Positions 32,211 to 41,086 of a stretch of 64,000 bases of DNA are shown piece by piece. The stretch's first letter is position 1. Every line of letters starts with the position of its first letter. Origin of the DNA: Leclercia sp. 29361 (lineage in GTDB: Bacteria > Pseudomonadota > Gammaproteobacteria > Enterobacterales > Enterobacteriaceae); NCBI RefSeq assembly GCF_011290365.1, contig NZ_CP049786.1, positions 496,001 through 560,000 on the forward strand, given 5' to 3'. The position numbers and the translations under genes were made by a program. The notes below the pieces were generated by a model, which was not told the origin of the DNA, did not search any database, and saw only the letters and a list, made by a program, of their open reading frames with translations.

Positions 32211-33198
32211 TTTACCGCTAATGATCACCCTGGGCGTGTTCGTGCTGGGCTATCTCTACTGTCTGACGCAGTTCCCCGGCTTTGCCTCGACGCGGGTGAT
32301 CTGCAACATCCTGACCGATAACGCCTTCCTCGGGATCATTGCCGTCGGCATGACTTTCGTGATCCTCTCCGGCGGGATCGACCTCTCCGTCGGGTCGGTG
32401 ATCGCCTTTACCGGCGTCTTCCTGGCGAAAGCGATCGGCTACTGGGGGATCTCCCCGCTGCTGGCTTTCCCGCTGGTGCTGGTGATGGGCTGCGCCTTCG
32501 GGGCCTTTATGGGCCTGCTGATCGACGCCCTGAAGATCCCGGCGTTTATTATCACGCTCGCCGGGATGTTCTTCCTGCGCGGGGTCAGCTATCTGGTGTC
32601 GGAGGAGTCGATCCCGATTAACCATCCGGTCTATGACACCCTCTCCAGCCTGGCGTGGAAAATTCCCGGCGGCGGTCGGCTGAGCATTCTTGGCCTGATC
32701 ATGCTGGGGGTGGTGGTGATCGGTATCTTCCTTGCCCACCGCACCCGCTTCGGCAACGAGGTGTACGCCATCGGTGGCAGCGCGACCTCCGCCAACCTGA
32801 TGGGCATCTCCACCCGCAGTACCACCATTCGCATCTATATGCTCTCCACCGGGCTGGCGACGCTGGCGGGGATCGTCTTCTCCATCTACACCCAGGCGGG
32901 CTACGCCCTGGCAGGAGTGGGCGTGGAGCTGGACGCCATTGCCTCGGTGGTGATTGGCGGCACGCTGCTCAGCGGTGGCGTCGGCACGGTGCTGGGAACC
33001 CTGTTCGGGGTGGCAATCCAGGGGCTGATCCAGACCTATATCAACTTCGACGGCACCCTCAGTTCGTGGTGGACCAAGATTGCGATTGGCATCCTGCTGT
33101 TTATCTTTATCGCCCTGCAGCGTGGTCTGACGGTGCTGTGGGAGAACCGCCAGAGCTCGCCAGTCACCCGGGTGAGCACCACCACTCTCAAGCGGTAA
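32197..33198 (+). CDS. yjfF: Galactofuranose ABC transporter, permease YjfF
   Basis: 333-residue permease from the ATG at 32197, which restores the E. coli N-terminus MIKRNLPLMIT (a GTG two codons earlier is possible). The GGIDLSVGSVIAFTGV motif and ten membrane segments match YtfT, with which it presumably forms a heterodimer. Last gene of ytfQRT-yjfF; the third chemoreceptor gene follows after 93 bp with its own promoter. Confidence 0.95.
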   Translation: MIKRNLPLMITLGVFVLGYLYCLTQFPGFASTRVICNILTDNAFLGIIAVGMTFVILSGGIDLSVGSVIAFTGVFLAKAIGYWGISPLLAFPLVLVMGCAFGAFMGLLIDALKIPAFIITLAGMFFLRGVSYLVSEESIPINHPVYDTLSSLAWKIPGGGRLSILGLIMLGVVVIGIFLAHRTRFGNEVYAIGGSATSANLMGISTRSTTIRIYMLSTGLATLAGIVFSIYTQAGYALAGVGVELDAIASVVIGGTLLSGGVGTVLGTLFGVAIQGLIQTYINFDGTLSSWWTKIAIGILLFIFIALQRGLTVLWENRQSSPVTRVSTTTLKR

Positions 33199-33220
33199 CC
33201 CGCTGAATTTTCGCAATGTC

Positions 33221-33247
33221 TAAATCTTTTCCGGTAGCGGCCGATAA
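33221..33247 (+). promoter_or_regulatory. Sigma-28 (FliA) promoter of third chemoreceptor gene
   Basis: TAAATCTT (33221-33228), 11-bp spacer, GCCGATAA (33240-33247). The -10 element is a perfect consensus match, 44 bp before the ATG. Confidence 0.82.
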
Positions 33248-33291
33248 CCCTTAATTCTGTCCAGATTTATCTCGCTACCGGAAATTACATC

Positions 33292-34860
33292 ATGCTGAAA
33301 ACGCTATCGATTCGTACCGGCTTGCTTTCGTTACTGGCCGTCATGACCCTCCTGCTGCTGCTCGTTAGCGGTATTGGCATTTATGCCCTCACGCAGAGTT
33401 CCGCTTCACTGCAGCGCATTAATCATCTTCAGGGCGAGCAACTGGTGCAGCTCAATTCGGGCTACACCCTGATCCTGCGCGCGCGCAACGAAGCGGGGCA
33501 GGCCGTTCGCATGATGGAGGTGGGCCTGCTGGATGACGCCGCCAAGTCGGTGAAAAACATCAATGACGAAATCACCCAGGCACAAACCACGTTGAAAAAC
33601 GTGATCGATAGCGGAGTGGACGATCCAGAAGGTGAAGCGCTGCTGAAGAAGGTTGCGGCGAGCCTCGCGGCCTATAACGCCCAGGGGATCGTGCCGATGC
33701 AGAACGCCCTGAAAGCGCAGAGTGCCGATGCGTATTACGATCTGCTGGAGAACCATCTGGTGCCGGTGGCGCGTCAGTTTGATAACGACATGCAGGCCTT
33801 CCAGACCTGGAGCGAAAGCCGCGGCAAAGCCGAAGTGGCGGCGGTGCAGGCGAGTAAAAGTAAGGTGATGATGCTGATTATTGTCGCCGCGCTGCTGACC
33901 GCGGGCATCATTGTGCTGGCCTGGCTGGCCCTGCGCCATATGCTGCTCAAGCCGCTCTCCACCTCCATCGCCCAGCTGGAACATGTGGCCGCCGGGGATT
34001 TGACCCACGCCCTGACCGCGCCCGCCAGCCAGGAGTTTAACCGCCTGAATGCCGCCATCGAAGAGATGCGCCAGTCGCTGATGGGCTCGGTGCTGCGCGT
34101 GCGCGACGCCAGCTCGCAGATCGACACCGGCAGCCGGGAGCTGACCGCCGGTAACATGCACCTGGCCCAGCGCACGGAAACGACCGCTACCTCTCTGGAG
34201 CAGACCGCAGCCAGCATGGAAGAGCTCACCGCCACGGTGAAACAGAACGCCCACAACGCCGAGCAGGCGCATCAGGTGGCGAAGACGATGTCTGATACCG
34301 CCGATCGCGGCAGCGAAATGGTCTGCTACGTGATTGAGAAGATGCGCGACATCTCCGGCAGCGCCGGCCGTATCGCCGATATTCTCAGCGTTATCGACGG
34401 CATTGCCTTCCAGACCAATATCCTGGCGCTGAACGCCTCGGTCGAGGCCGCCCGCGCGGGTGAGCAGGGCCGTGGTTTCGCGGTGGTGGCCGGGGAAGTA
34501 CGTATCCTCGCCAGCCGCAGCGCCGATGCGGCAAAAGAGATCCGCACTCTGATTAGCGATTCGCAGTCACACGTCAGCGAAGGCAGCGAGCTGGCGCAGC
34601 AGGCGGGTGAAACCATGGATGAGATCGCCACCGAGGTGATGCGCATGACCCGCCTGATGCGTGAGATTGCTAACGCGTCGCACGAGCAGAGCCGGGGGAT
34701 TGAGCAGGTGAATATTGCGGTCAATCAGATGGACGAAACCGCGCAACAAAACGCGGCGCTGGTCCAGCAGTCTTCCGCCGCGACGCGCTCGCTGGAAGAG
34801 CAGTCCCGCGAGCTGATCGAGGCGATGTCGTCCTTTAAACTGTCGATGCAACAGGCATAG
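33292..34860 (+). CDS. Methyl-accepting chemotaxis protein downstream of galactofuranose operon
   Basis: 522 residues: membrane helix (about 10-34), periplasmic helical-bundle sensor, second membrane helix (about 192-216), HAMP and signalling domain ([20 protein letters not shown]). No NWETF-type tail (ends FKLSMQQA). The Tsr-type arginine triad is absent. Being next to a periplasmic sugar-binding protein gene suggests it might, like Trg, sense a liganded binding protein such as YtfQ; this is inference. Its 3' end overlaps the LysR-type gene by 26 bp on the other strand. Confidence 0.92.
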   Translation: MLKTLSIRTGLLSLLAVMTLLLLLVSGIGIYALTQSSASLQRINHLQGEQLVQLNSGYTLILRARNEAGQAVRMMEVGLLDDAAKSVKNINDEITQAQTTLKNVIDSGVDDPEGEALLKKVAASLAAYNAQGIVPMQNALKAQSADAYYDLLENHLVPVARQFDNDMQAFQTWSESRGKAEVAAVQASKSKVMMLIIVAALLTAGIIVLAWLALRHMLLKPLSTSIAQLEHVAAGDLTHALTAPASQEFNRLNAAIEEMRQSLMGSVLRVRDASSQIDTGSRELTAGNMHLAQRTETTATSLEQTAASMEELTATVKQNAHNAEQAHQVAKTMSDTADRGSEMVCYVIEKMRDISGSAGRIADILSVIDGIAFQTNILALNASVEAARAGEQGRGFAVVAGEVRILASRSADAAKEIRTLISDSQSHVSEGSELAQQAGETMDEIATEVMRMTRLMREIANASHEQSRGIEQVNIAVNQMDETAQQNAALVQQSSAATRSLEEQSRELIEAMSSFKLSMQQA

Positions 34861-35191
34861 CGTTATCACATTCCGGCGCCGCAGCAGGCGTCGGGATGCT
34901 CTCACCCATGGACGGCGCGCTGGCGATATGGTCGTGGATCAAGCCCAGCAGCTTTTCCATCTCGGCGGTCAGGTGCAGCGCATAAGGCGTTGGCTCAAGA
35001 AACAGACCCTTGCGGTTAAACAGCGGCGCATTAAAAAGCATCCCAAAGCGTTTCAGCGCCAGGCTCACGGCGGGTCTGGACATATCAAGACGTAAAGAGG
35101 CTTTGGCCATGCTCCCGCACCTGACGACTTCAATAAATACCGGAATCAGATTGAGGTCGATCCCAGTGGATGAGCGAGAGAGATTTTTCAT
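34835..35191 (-). CDS. LysR-type DNA-binding domain protein without effector domain
   Basis: 118 residues. Residues 10-90 form a complete LysR/LeuO-like winged helix-turn-helix (DLNLIPVFIEVVRCGSMAKA, then RLDMSRPAVSLALKRF as recognition helix, and the wing FNRKGLFLEPTPYA). The roughly 200-residue ligand-binding domain is missing; instead a short Pro/Ala-rich tail (PTPAAAPECDNAMPVASTV) ends inside the converging chemoreceptor gene. It is either a truncated regulator still open as an ORF or a stand-alone DNA-binding protein. No counterpart at this position in K-12. Confidence 0.72.
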   Translation of the reverse strand: MKNLSRSSTGIDLNLIPVFIEVVRCGSMAKASLRLDMSRPAVSLALKRFGMLFNAPLFNRKGLFLEPTPYALHLTAEMEKLLGLIHDHIASAPSMGESIPTPAAAPECDNAMPVASTV

Positions 35192-35305
35192 TTCTGCTGA
35201 TTTCCATTGAACACTATTTGAACGCCGTAATGATGACGGATTGATTCAGCGGGTTACAGCAGCATTTTTATATAGCTTTATACCAACACCGGTATAAATC
35301 GTTGG

Positions 35306-35333
35306 AAAAATAAAAGGGGCCTTGCGGCCCCTT
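35306..35333 (-). terminator. Terminator of fbp
   Basis: AAGGGGCC / GGCCCCTT hairpin followed on the minus strand by TTTTATTTTTCC. Confidence 0.88.
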
Positions 35334-35350
35334 CTGGTCAAACTCAACCA

Positions 35351-36349
35351 TCAGGCATCCGGGTATTCACGGATTAAGCGTTCAACATCTTCCACCATAT
35401 GATCGTTGCCGACGAAGAACGAACGGCGCTGGTGCAGACTCTCAGGAATGATATCCATAATCCGCTCTTTACCGTCGCTGGCTTTGCCGCCCGCCTGCTC
35501 CGCGAGGAAGGCCATCGGGTTGCACTCGTACAGCAGACGCAGCTTACCTTCCGGGTGGCTGGCGGTGCTTGGGTAGAGGTAGATCCCACCTTTCAGCAGG
35601 TTGCGGTGGAAATCCGCCACCAGGGAGCCGATATAACGTGAGGTATAGGGACGCTGGGTGGCAGTATCCTCTTCCTGGCAGAATTTAATGTATTTCTTCA
35701 CCCCGGACGGGAATTTGATGTAGTTCCCTTCGTTGATGGAGTAAGTGCTGCCTTTCTGCGGGTAGCGCATGCGCTCCTGGCACAGGCAGAACACGCCCAG
35801 CGACGGATCGTATGTAAAGGCATGCACACCGCAGCCGGTGGTGTAGACCAGCATAGTGGAGGAGCCGTAAACCACATAGCCTGCCGCAACCTGCTTGTTG
35901 CCCGGCTGCAGGAAATCTTCTTCGGTTACCGGGGTGCCGACAGGGGTAACGCGGCGGTAAACAGAGAAAATGGTGCCGACAGAGACGTTAACGTCGATGT
36001 TGGAGGAGCCATCCAGAGGATCCATCAGAACGACATATTTTGCGTGTTCACACCCTTCAAAGACTACGATTTCGTCTTCTTCTTCGGAGGCGATCCCCGC
36101 CACGATGTCGCGTGCGCGCAGTGCAGCTTTCAGTTTTTCATTCGCGAACAGATCGAGTTTCTGTTGAACTTCGCCCTGCACGTTTTCAGCACCGCTGGCA
36201 CCCAGGATATCGACCAGACCGGCCTTGTTGATATCGCGATGGATGATCTTGGCGCCCAGCTTTATTGCCGACAACAAAGCAGTGAGTTCACCGGTAGCAT
36301 GCGAGAACTCGTGCTGCTTTTCGACAATAAATTCACCTAACGTTTTCAT
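35351..36349 (-). CDS. fbp: Fructose-1,6-bisphosphatase class I
   Basis: 332 residues, as in E. coli. It catalyses the gluconeogenic hydrolysis of fructose 1,6-bisphosphate. The metal site [20 protein letters not shown] and the active-site region [17 protein letters not shown] are intact. Divergent from mpl with a 179-bp shared promoter interval. Confidence 0.97.
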   Translation of the reverse strand: MKTLGEFIVEKQHEFSHATGELTALLSAIKLGAKIIHRDINKAGLVDILGASGAENVQGEVQQKLDLFANEKLKAALRARDIVAGIASEEEDEIVVFEGCEHAKYVVLMDPLDGSSNIDVNVSVGTIFSVYRRVTPVGTPVTEEDFLQPGNKQVAAGYVVYGSSTMLVYTTGCGVHAFTYDPSLGVFCLCQERMRYPQKGSTYSINEGNYIKFPSGVKKYIKFCQEEDTATQRPYTSRYIGSLVADFHRNLLKGGIYLYPSTASHPEGKLRLLYECNPMAFLAEQAGGKASDGKERIMDIIPESLHQRRSFFVGNDHMVEDVERLIREYPDA

Positions 36350-36528
36350 AACACCTTCCCTGCATTGGATGTTGAGTAAAGTTGTTGATGCCCAACAATC
36401 TTAACAAACTTTCAAATCTTCGCGCAGAGGTGAATCGCGCCAGCTAGGTACAGATTTTCCTGAAATGCGTTTCTCTGCCGCAGACATATGCGTAAAATGT
36501 GCGCCACATTGAAGAGGGATAGTGACGT

Positions 36529-37902
36529 ATGCGCATTCATATATTGGGGATTTGTGGCACTTTCATGGGCGGCCTGGCTATGCTGGCGCGCGCTCTTGGC
36601 CATGAGGTGACAGGTTCGGACGCCAATGTGTATCCGCCGATGAGCACGCTGCTGGAAAACCAGGGCATCTCACTGATTGAAGGGTACGACGCCAGCCAGC
36701 TGGAGCCGCAGCCGGATCTGGTGATCATTGGTAACGCCATGACCCGTGGAAATCCGTGCGTGGAAGCCGTGCTGGAGCGCAACATTCCTTACATGTCTGG
36801 CCCGCAGTGGCTGCATGACTTTGTGCTGCGCGATCGCTGGGTTGTTGCTGTTGCGGGGACGCACGGCAAAACCACCACCGCCGGAATGGCGACCTGGATC
36901 CTCGAAGCCTGCGGCTACAAGCCGGGCTTTGTGATCGGCGGTGTACCGGGGAATTTCGACGTTTCTGCCCGCCTGGGCGACAGCCCGTTCTTTGTCATTG
37001 AAGCGGACGAATACGACTGCGCGTTCTTTGACAAGCGCTCTAAATTTGTTCATTACTGCCCGCGCACCCTGATCCTCAATAACCTTGAGTTCGATCATGC
37101 GGATATCTTCGAAGACCTGAAGGCGATTCAGAAGCAGTTCCACCACCTGGTGCGTATCGTGCCGGGCCAGGGGCGCATCATCCTGCCGGAAAACGACGTC
37201 AATCTGAAGCAGACCCTGGCGATGGGATGCTGGAGCGAGCAGGAGCTGGTGGGCGAGCAGGGCCACTGGCAGGCGAAAAAACTGACCAACGATGCCTCCC
37301 AGTGGGAAGTGCTGCTGGACGGTGAAAAGGTCGGGGAGGTGCACTGGGCGCTGGTGGGCGAACACAACATGCATAACGGCCTGATGGCGATTGCCGCCGC
37401 CCGTCATGTGGGGGTGCTGCCTGCCGACGCGGCGAATGCGCTGGGATCGTTCATCAACGCCCGTCGCCGTCTTGAACTGCGCGGCGAAGCGAACGGCGTG
37501 ACGGTGTATGACGATTTTGCCCATCACCCGACGGCGATCCTCGCGACGCTGGCGGCTCTGCGCGGCAAAGTGGGCGGCACGGCACGCATTCTGGCGGTGC
37601 TGGAACCCCGCTCCAACACCATGAAGATGGGCATCTGCAAAGACGATCTCGCCCCGTCGTTAGGCCGTGCGGATGAGGTCTTCCTCCTGCAGCCGCAGCA
37701 CATTCCATGGCAGGTCGCAGAAGTCGCGGACGCCTGTATTCAACCTGCGCACTGGAGTGCGGATGTCGATGTGCTGGCGGATATGGTGGTGAAAGCCGCT
37801 CAGCCGGGGGATCACATTCTGGTGATGAGCAACGGCGGGTTTGGTGGGATCCATCAGAAGCTGCTGGACGGTCTGGCGAAGAAAGCAGCAGTAGCAGAGT
37901 AA
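36529..37902 (+). CDS. mpl: UDP-MurNAc:L-alanyl-gamma-D-Glu-meso-DAP ligase Mpl
   Basis: 457 residues of the Mur ligase family. It attaches recycled murein tripeptide directly to UDP-N-acetylmuramic acid. The ATP-binding motif GTHGKTTTAGM lies near residues 110-120, and YDDFAHHPTAI and EPRSNTMKMG are conserved. Cytoplasmic peptidoglycan-recycling enzyme; same length and place as in E. coli. Confidence 0.96.
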   Translation: MRIHILGICGTFMGGLAMLARALGHEVTGSDANVYPPMSTLLENQGISLIEGYDASQLEPQPDLVIIGNAMTRGNPCVEAVLERNIPYMSGPQWLHDFVLRDRWVVAVAGTHGKTTTAGMATWILEACGYKPGFVIGGVPGNFDVSARLGDSPFFVIEADEYDCAFFDKRSKFVHYCPRTLILNNLEFDHADIFEDLKAIQKQFHHLVRIVPGQGRIILPENDVNLKQTLAMGCWSEQELVGEQGHWQAKKLTNDASQWEVLLDGEKVGEVHWALVGEHNMHNGLMAIAAARHVGVLPADAANALGSFINARRRLELRGEANGVTVYDDFAHHPTAILATLAALRGKVGGTARILAVLEPRSNTMKMGICKDDLAPSLGRADEVFLLQPQHIPWQVAEVADACIQPAHWSADVDVLADMVVKAAQPGDHILVMSNGGFGGIHQKLLDGLAKKAAVAE

Positions 37903-37909
37903 TAAAAAA

Positions 37910-37993
37910 GCCCGGTGGCGCTAACGCTTACCGGGCCTACATTTCGTGCGCATTTGTAGGCCGGATAAGGCGTTTACGCCGCCATCCGGCGAA
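37910..37993. repeat. Inverted pair of REP elements
   Basis: GCCCGGTGGCGCTAACGC... and an inverted copy TGTAGGCCGGATAAGGCG...CCATCCGGCG lie between the converging mpl and darP. Confidence 0.85.
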
Positions 37994-38008
37994 CAGCATG
38001 CACGAGGA

Positions 38009-38560
38009 TTAACTTTCGGCTTCCGCCAGTTCACGCAGATACTGGAAGATCAGACGCGCAGACTTCGGCGGCTTATTCCCTTCTTTCTCTTTCTTGGCGT
38101 TACGGGCAAGCGTGCGCAGCTGCTGGCGGTCGGCGTCTGGCCACAGGTTCAGCACCTCCGCCAGGGCGTCATCGCCATTATCAATAAGACGATCGCGGAT
38201 CTGCTCCAGCTTATGGAACAGGGCAACCTGCTGGTTGTGGCGGTTTTTCAGCTTATCCAGCGCCTGGCGGATAGGCTCTACGTCGCGCTGACGCAACATT
38301 TTACCAATCAACTGAAGCTGGCGGCGACGGCCCTCTTTCTTGATGCGCTGTGCCAGTTCGATGGCGGCACGCAGATCCGGATCGAGCGGGATTTTATCCA
38401 GCGCGTTCTTACCCAGCTCTACCATTTCCGCACCAAGCTGTTTTAACTCTTCGGCGTCGCGTTTAATTTCACTTTTACTGACCCAGATGATCTCATCATC
38501 TTCGTCTTCGATGTCATCACCGGGAACGTCGTCGAGCCAGTCTTCGGGCTGCTTAGTCAT
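38009..38560 (-). CDS. darP: Ribosome-associated protein DarP (YjgA)
   Basis: 183-residue highly charged helical protein with an acidic N-terminus ([20 protein letters not shown]) and a basic middle. E. coli YjgA/DarP binds late 50S assembly intermediates and aids maturation of the peptidyl-transferase region. Divergent from pmbA. Confidence 0.93.
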   Translation of the reverse strand: MTKQPEDWLDDVPGDDIEDEDDEIIWVSKSEIKRDAEELKQLGAEMVELGKNALDKIPLDPDLRAAIELAQRIKKEGRRRQLQLIGKMLRQRDVEPIRQALDKLKNRHNQQVALFHKLEQIRDRLIDNGDDALAEVLNLWPDADRQQLRTLARNAKKEKEGNKPPKSARLIFQYLRELAEAES

Positions 38561-38655
38561 GTCAGGCTCCTTAAAAAAAGAGGCTAATCTTACCAGTTTA
38601 GGCGCGTACTGAGAAACGGTTCTCTGATAGACTTCAGCTAACTACACCTTACATT

Positions 38656-40008
38656 ATGGCATTTACGATGAAAGTGATCTCACAAGTTGCAGCACAGCGT
38701 AAAGCACTGGAAGAGGCCGTCTCCATGGCCCTGGAGCTGGCGTCAGCGAAATCCGACGGGGCAGAAGTCGCCGTCAGTAAAACCACCGGCCTGAGCGTCA
38801 GCACCCGCTATGGCGAAGTGGAAAACGTTGAATTTAATAGTGATGGCGCGTTAGGGATTACTGTTTATCACCAGAACCGTAAAGGCAGCGCCTCCTCCAC
38901 CGACCTCAGCCCGGACGCTATTGCGCGTACCGTGCAGGCGGCGCTGGATATCGCCAGCTACACCTCCCCGGATCCTTATGCGGGCGTGGCAGACAGAGAA
39001 TTACTGGCCTTTGAGGCCCCGGATCTGGATCTGTTCCACCCGGCAGAAGTGACCCCTGACGAAGCCATTGATTTCGCCGCGCGTGCAGAACAGGCCTCCC
39101 TGAACGCCGATAAGCGCATTACCAACACCGAAGGCGGCAGCTTTAACAGCCACTACGGCATTAAGGTGTTTGGCAACAGCCACGGCATGCTGCAGGGCTA
39201 CAGCTCCACCCGCCACTCGCTTTCCAGCTGCGTCATCGCTGAAGAGAACGGCGACATGGAGCGTGATTACGCCTACACCATTGGCCGCGCGCTGGGCGAT
39301 CTTCAGTCCCCAGAGTGGGTTGGGATGGAGTGCGCAAAACGCACATTGTCCCGCCTCGCTCCACGAAAACTGTCTACCATGAAAGCACCGGTGATCTTCG
39401 CCAATGAAGTGGCGACCGGGCTGTTCGGGCATCTGGTCGGGGCGATCGCGGGTGGCGCGGTGTACCGTAAATCGACCTTCCTGCTCGACGCGCTGGGTAC
39501 GCAAATTCTGCCAGAATGGCTGACCATTGAAGAGCACCCGCACCTGCTGAAAGGGCTGGCGTCTACGCCGTTCGACAGCGAAGGCGTGCGTACGGAGCGT
39601 CGCGATATCATTAAAGACGGCGTCCTGACCCAGTGGCTGCTGACCAGCTACTCCGCACGCAAACTGGGGCTGCAAAGCACCGGCCATGCGGGCGGCATCC
39701 ACAACTGGAGGATACCTGGTCGTGGCCTGAGCTTTGAGCAGATGCTGAAAGAGATGGGCACCGGGCTGGTGGTAACCGAGTTGATGGGCCAGGGCGTTAG
39801 CGGCGTGACCGGCGATTACTCGCGCGGGGCGTCCGGCTTCTGGGTCGAAAACGGTGAAATTCAGTATCCGGTGAGCGAAATTACCATCGCCGGCAACTTA
39901 AAGGATATGTGGCGCAATATCGTGACGGTGGGCAACGATATTGAAACCCGCAGTAATATACAGTGTGGATCGGTGTTGTTACCGGAGATGAAGATCGCCG
40001 GCCAGTAA
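38656..40008 (+). CDS. pmbA: Metalloprotease TldE (PmbA)
   Basis: 450 residues of the TldD/PmbA (U62) family. TldE is the non-metal-binding partner of TldD; together they mature microcin B17 and degrade CcdA. Aligns with E. coli PmbA throughout ([20 protein letters not shown], then [20 protein letters not shown]). Terminator hairpin follows. Confidence 0.96.
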   Translation: MAFTMKVISQVAAQRKALEEAVSMALELASAKSDGAEVAVSKTTGLSVSTRYGEVENVEFNSDGALGITVYHQNRKGSASSTDLSPDAIARTVQAALDIASYTSPDPYAGVADRELLAFEAPDLDLFHPAEVTPDEAIDFAARAEQASLNADKRITNTEGGSFNSHYGIKVFGNSHGMLQGYSSTRHSLSSCVIAEENGDMERDYAYTIGRALGDLQSPEWVGMECAKRTLSRLAPRKLSTMKAPVIFANEVATGLFGHLVGAIAGGAVYRKSTFLLDALGTQILPEWLTIEEHPHLLKGLASTPFDSEGVRTERRDIIKDGVLTQWLLTSYSARKLGLQSTGHAGGIHNWRIPGRGLSFEQMLKEMGTGLVVTELMGQGVSGVTGDYSRGASGFWVENGEIQYPVSEITIAGNLKDMWRNIVTVGNDIETRSNIQCGSVLLPEMKIAGQ

Positions 40009-40013
40009 TACTC

Positions 40014-40039
40014 AAGCGCACTCCGGTGCGCTTTTTTTT
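40014..40039 (+). terminator. Terminator of pmbA
   Basis: GCGCAC / GTGCGC hairpin with a TCCG loop followed by eight T residues. Confidence 0.9.
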
Positions 40040-40062
40040 AATAATAAAAAAGGAAGTGAGCA

Positions 40063-40446
40063 ATGCGTAAACATCTGTTAGCAATCGTCGCAGCTTCAAC
40101 GCTGGTAATGAGTACGTCGGTTTTGGCTGACCTGGAAGACAACATGGACACCCTCAGCGAAAATCTGAAGGTGGTGCAGAAAACGGACAATGCGGCGGAA
40201 ATGGAAGACGCCCTGACCAAAATGCGTACTGCTGCGGTGGATGCGCAAAAAGAGACCCCGCCGAAGCTGGAAGGCAAAGCGGAAAACAGCGCGGAGATGA
40301 AAGATTTCCGTCACGGTCTGGAGACGCTGGTGGGGCAGATTGACGGCGCGCTGAAGCTGGCCAACGAAGGCAAAGTCAAAGAAGCACAGGCGGCGGCCGA
40401 TGGGTTTGTCACCACGCGTAATACTTATCACAAAAAATACCGTTAA
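40063..40446 (+). CDS. cybC: Soluble cytochrome b562
   Basis: 127 residues with a signal peptide ending [10 protein letters not shown]. The mature four-helix bundle holds haem b; Met7 of the mature chain (in ADLEDNM) and the C-terminal His in [11 protein letters not shown] are the axial ligands. Periplasmic electron carrier with no settled role. The gene is intact, whereas it is disrupted in some K-12 annotations. It marks the left border of the inserted block. Confidence 0.94.
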   Translation: MRKHLLAIVAASTLVMSTSVLADLEDNMDTLSENLKVVQKTDNAAEMEDALTKMRTAAVDAQKETPPKLEGKAENSAEMKDFRHGLETLVGQIDGALKLANEGKVKEAQAAADGFVTTRNTYHKKYR

Positions 40447-40478
40447 TGGGTGCCTGAGCCTTACGTCCTCTCCCGTGT

Positions 40479-40503
40479 GCGGAGGCGCACTAAACGCCTC
40501 CGC
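40479..40503 (-). other. Hairpin following the hok-like gene
   Basis: GCGGAGGCG (40479-40487) pairs with CGCCTCCGC (40495-40503) just past the toxin stop codon. R1 hok mRNA also has a stem directly after the toxin ORF. A T run is lacking, so it is not called a terminator. Confidence 0.5.
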
Positions 40504-40513
40504 CTGTTTGCTC

Positions 40514-40669
40514 CTACAATCCGGAGCGACAATCCATTTGCGCTATCACTTCAAGGGAACCGTTTCGGAAACGGATCTCGCAAAGCGTTTTCCGCGTCAC
40601 CAGCGTTAAGATGATTATTGTCAAAGAAATGATCATCAAAACCCTGATACTGGGATCTCTGCGTTTCAT
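40514..40669 (-). CDS. Hok/Gef-family type I toxin, small membrane peptide
   Basis: A 51-residue ORF missed by length filters. MKRRDPSIRV is followed by a hydrophobic membrane segment (residues 11-24) and the Hok/Gef hallmark TRKTLCEIRFRNG (25-37), then SLEVIAQM, corresponding to Hok's EVAAFM. The tail differs (DCRSGL rather than AYESGK). A strong AAGGAGG ribosome site lies 5 nt before the ATG. Hok-type peptides depolarise the inner membrane and are silenced by an antisense Sok RNA. An antisense gene would lie on the plus strand at about 40680-40770, but none was confirmed. Whether it is active or a relic is open. Confidence 0.85.
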   Translation of the reverse strand: MKRRDPSIRVLMIISLTIIILTLVTRKTLCEIRFRNGSLEVIAQMDCRSGL

Positions 40670-40732
40670 GGATGCCTCCTTGCTTTTAAAGCGGGCGAGG
40701 TAGCGAACTCCACGGTGTGACGTGTCGTTTCG

Positions 40733-40765
40733 AGCCCCCGCCCTGATTTTTAGTCAGGCGGGGCT
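40733..40765. other. Bulged hairpin upstream of hok-like gene, possible antisense RNA end
   Basis: AGCCCCCGCCCTGA pairs with TCAGGCGGGGCT (two bulges) and is followed on the plus strand by TTTCC. It could terminate a Sok-like plus-strand RNA or shape the toxin leader. The rest of 40690-40918 shows no gene I can support. Confidence 0.3.
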
Positions 40766-40918
40766 TTCCACTTCCCGTCCCATGCATGAGACGGTCAGTC
40801 TCAAGCACCCACGGCCACTCTATCCAATCCGCATAAGAAAACCTTATCCAGCTCACATTTCTACGAGTCTGCTCGTAAACTTTTTCACTTCCACAACGCC
40901 GCTTTACCCGCTCAGGAG

Positions 40919-40934
40919 CGTGATATTCATCACG
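40919..40934 (+). promoter_or_regulatory. CRP-like site 1 of the catabolic cassette
   Basis: CGTGA-TATTCA-TCACG is a perfect dyad and matches 8 of 10 core positions of TGTGA-N6-TCACA. Confidence 0.5.
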
Positions 40935-40969
40935 TAAACCCAGCGAATTATCATCATTCAGCGCAATTA

Positions 40970-40985
40970 TGTGGCACAGATCACT
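40970..40985 (+). promoter_or_regulatory. CRP-like site 2 of the catabolic cassette
   Basis: TGTGG-CACAGA-TCACT matches 8 of 10 core positions. Its centre is 51 bp from site 1 and about 31 bp from the centre of the 30-bp palindrome. Confidence 0.5.
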
Positions 40986-40993
40986 GGCGCCGG

Positions 40994-41023
40994 GTTCCTT
41001 TCCACTTCGAAGTGGAAAGGAAC
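40994..41023 (+). promoter_or_regulatory. 30-bp perfect palindrome, candidate operator of the cassette
   Basis: GTTCCTTTCCACTTC is followed at once by its exact reverse complement. No T run follows, so it does not look like a terminator. It sits 64 bp before the first cassette gene and is a strong candidate site for the DNA-binding PRD regulator encoded at 47850-49760. An outer pair, CGCCGGG (40988-40994) and CCCGGCG (41043-41049), encloses it, so an RNA switch is also possible. Confidence 0.6.
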
Positions 41024-41086
41024 TCGCTACAAACAATTAACCCCCGGCGTTAGTTTTATCCCAGAGCCAATAACGGGGTAAGACGA

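Noticed and set aside
40720-40745. GTTTCGAGCCCCCG resembling a tRNA T-arm or attachment site
   Set aside because: No acceptor, D-arm or anticodon arm can be built upstream, and no matching repeat was seen on the other side of the cassette.
40686-41036. 116-codon minus-strand ORF over the cassette control region
   Set aside because: It covers the CRP-like sites and the palindrome, lacks any familiar domain, and ends 16 nt before the hok-like start. A Mok-like role was considered but Mok should overlap the toxin start.
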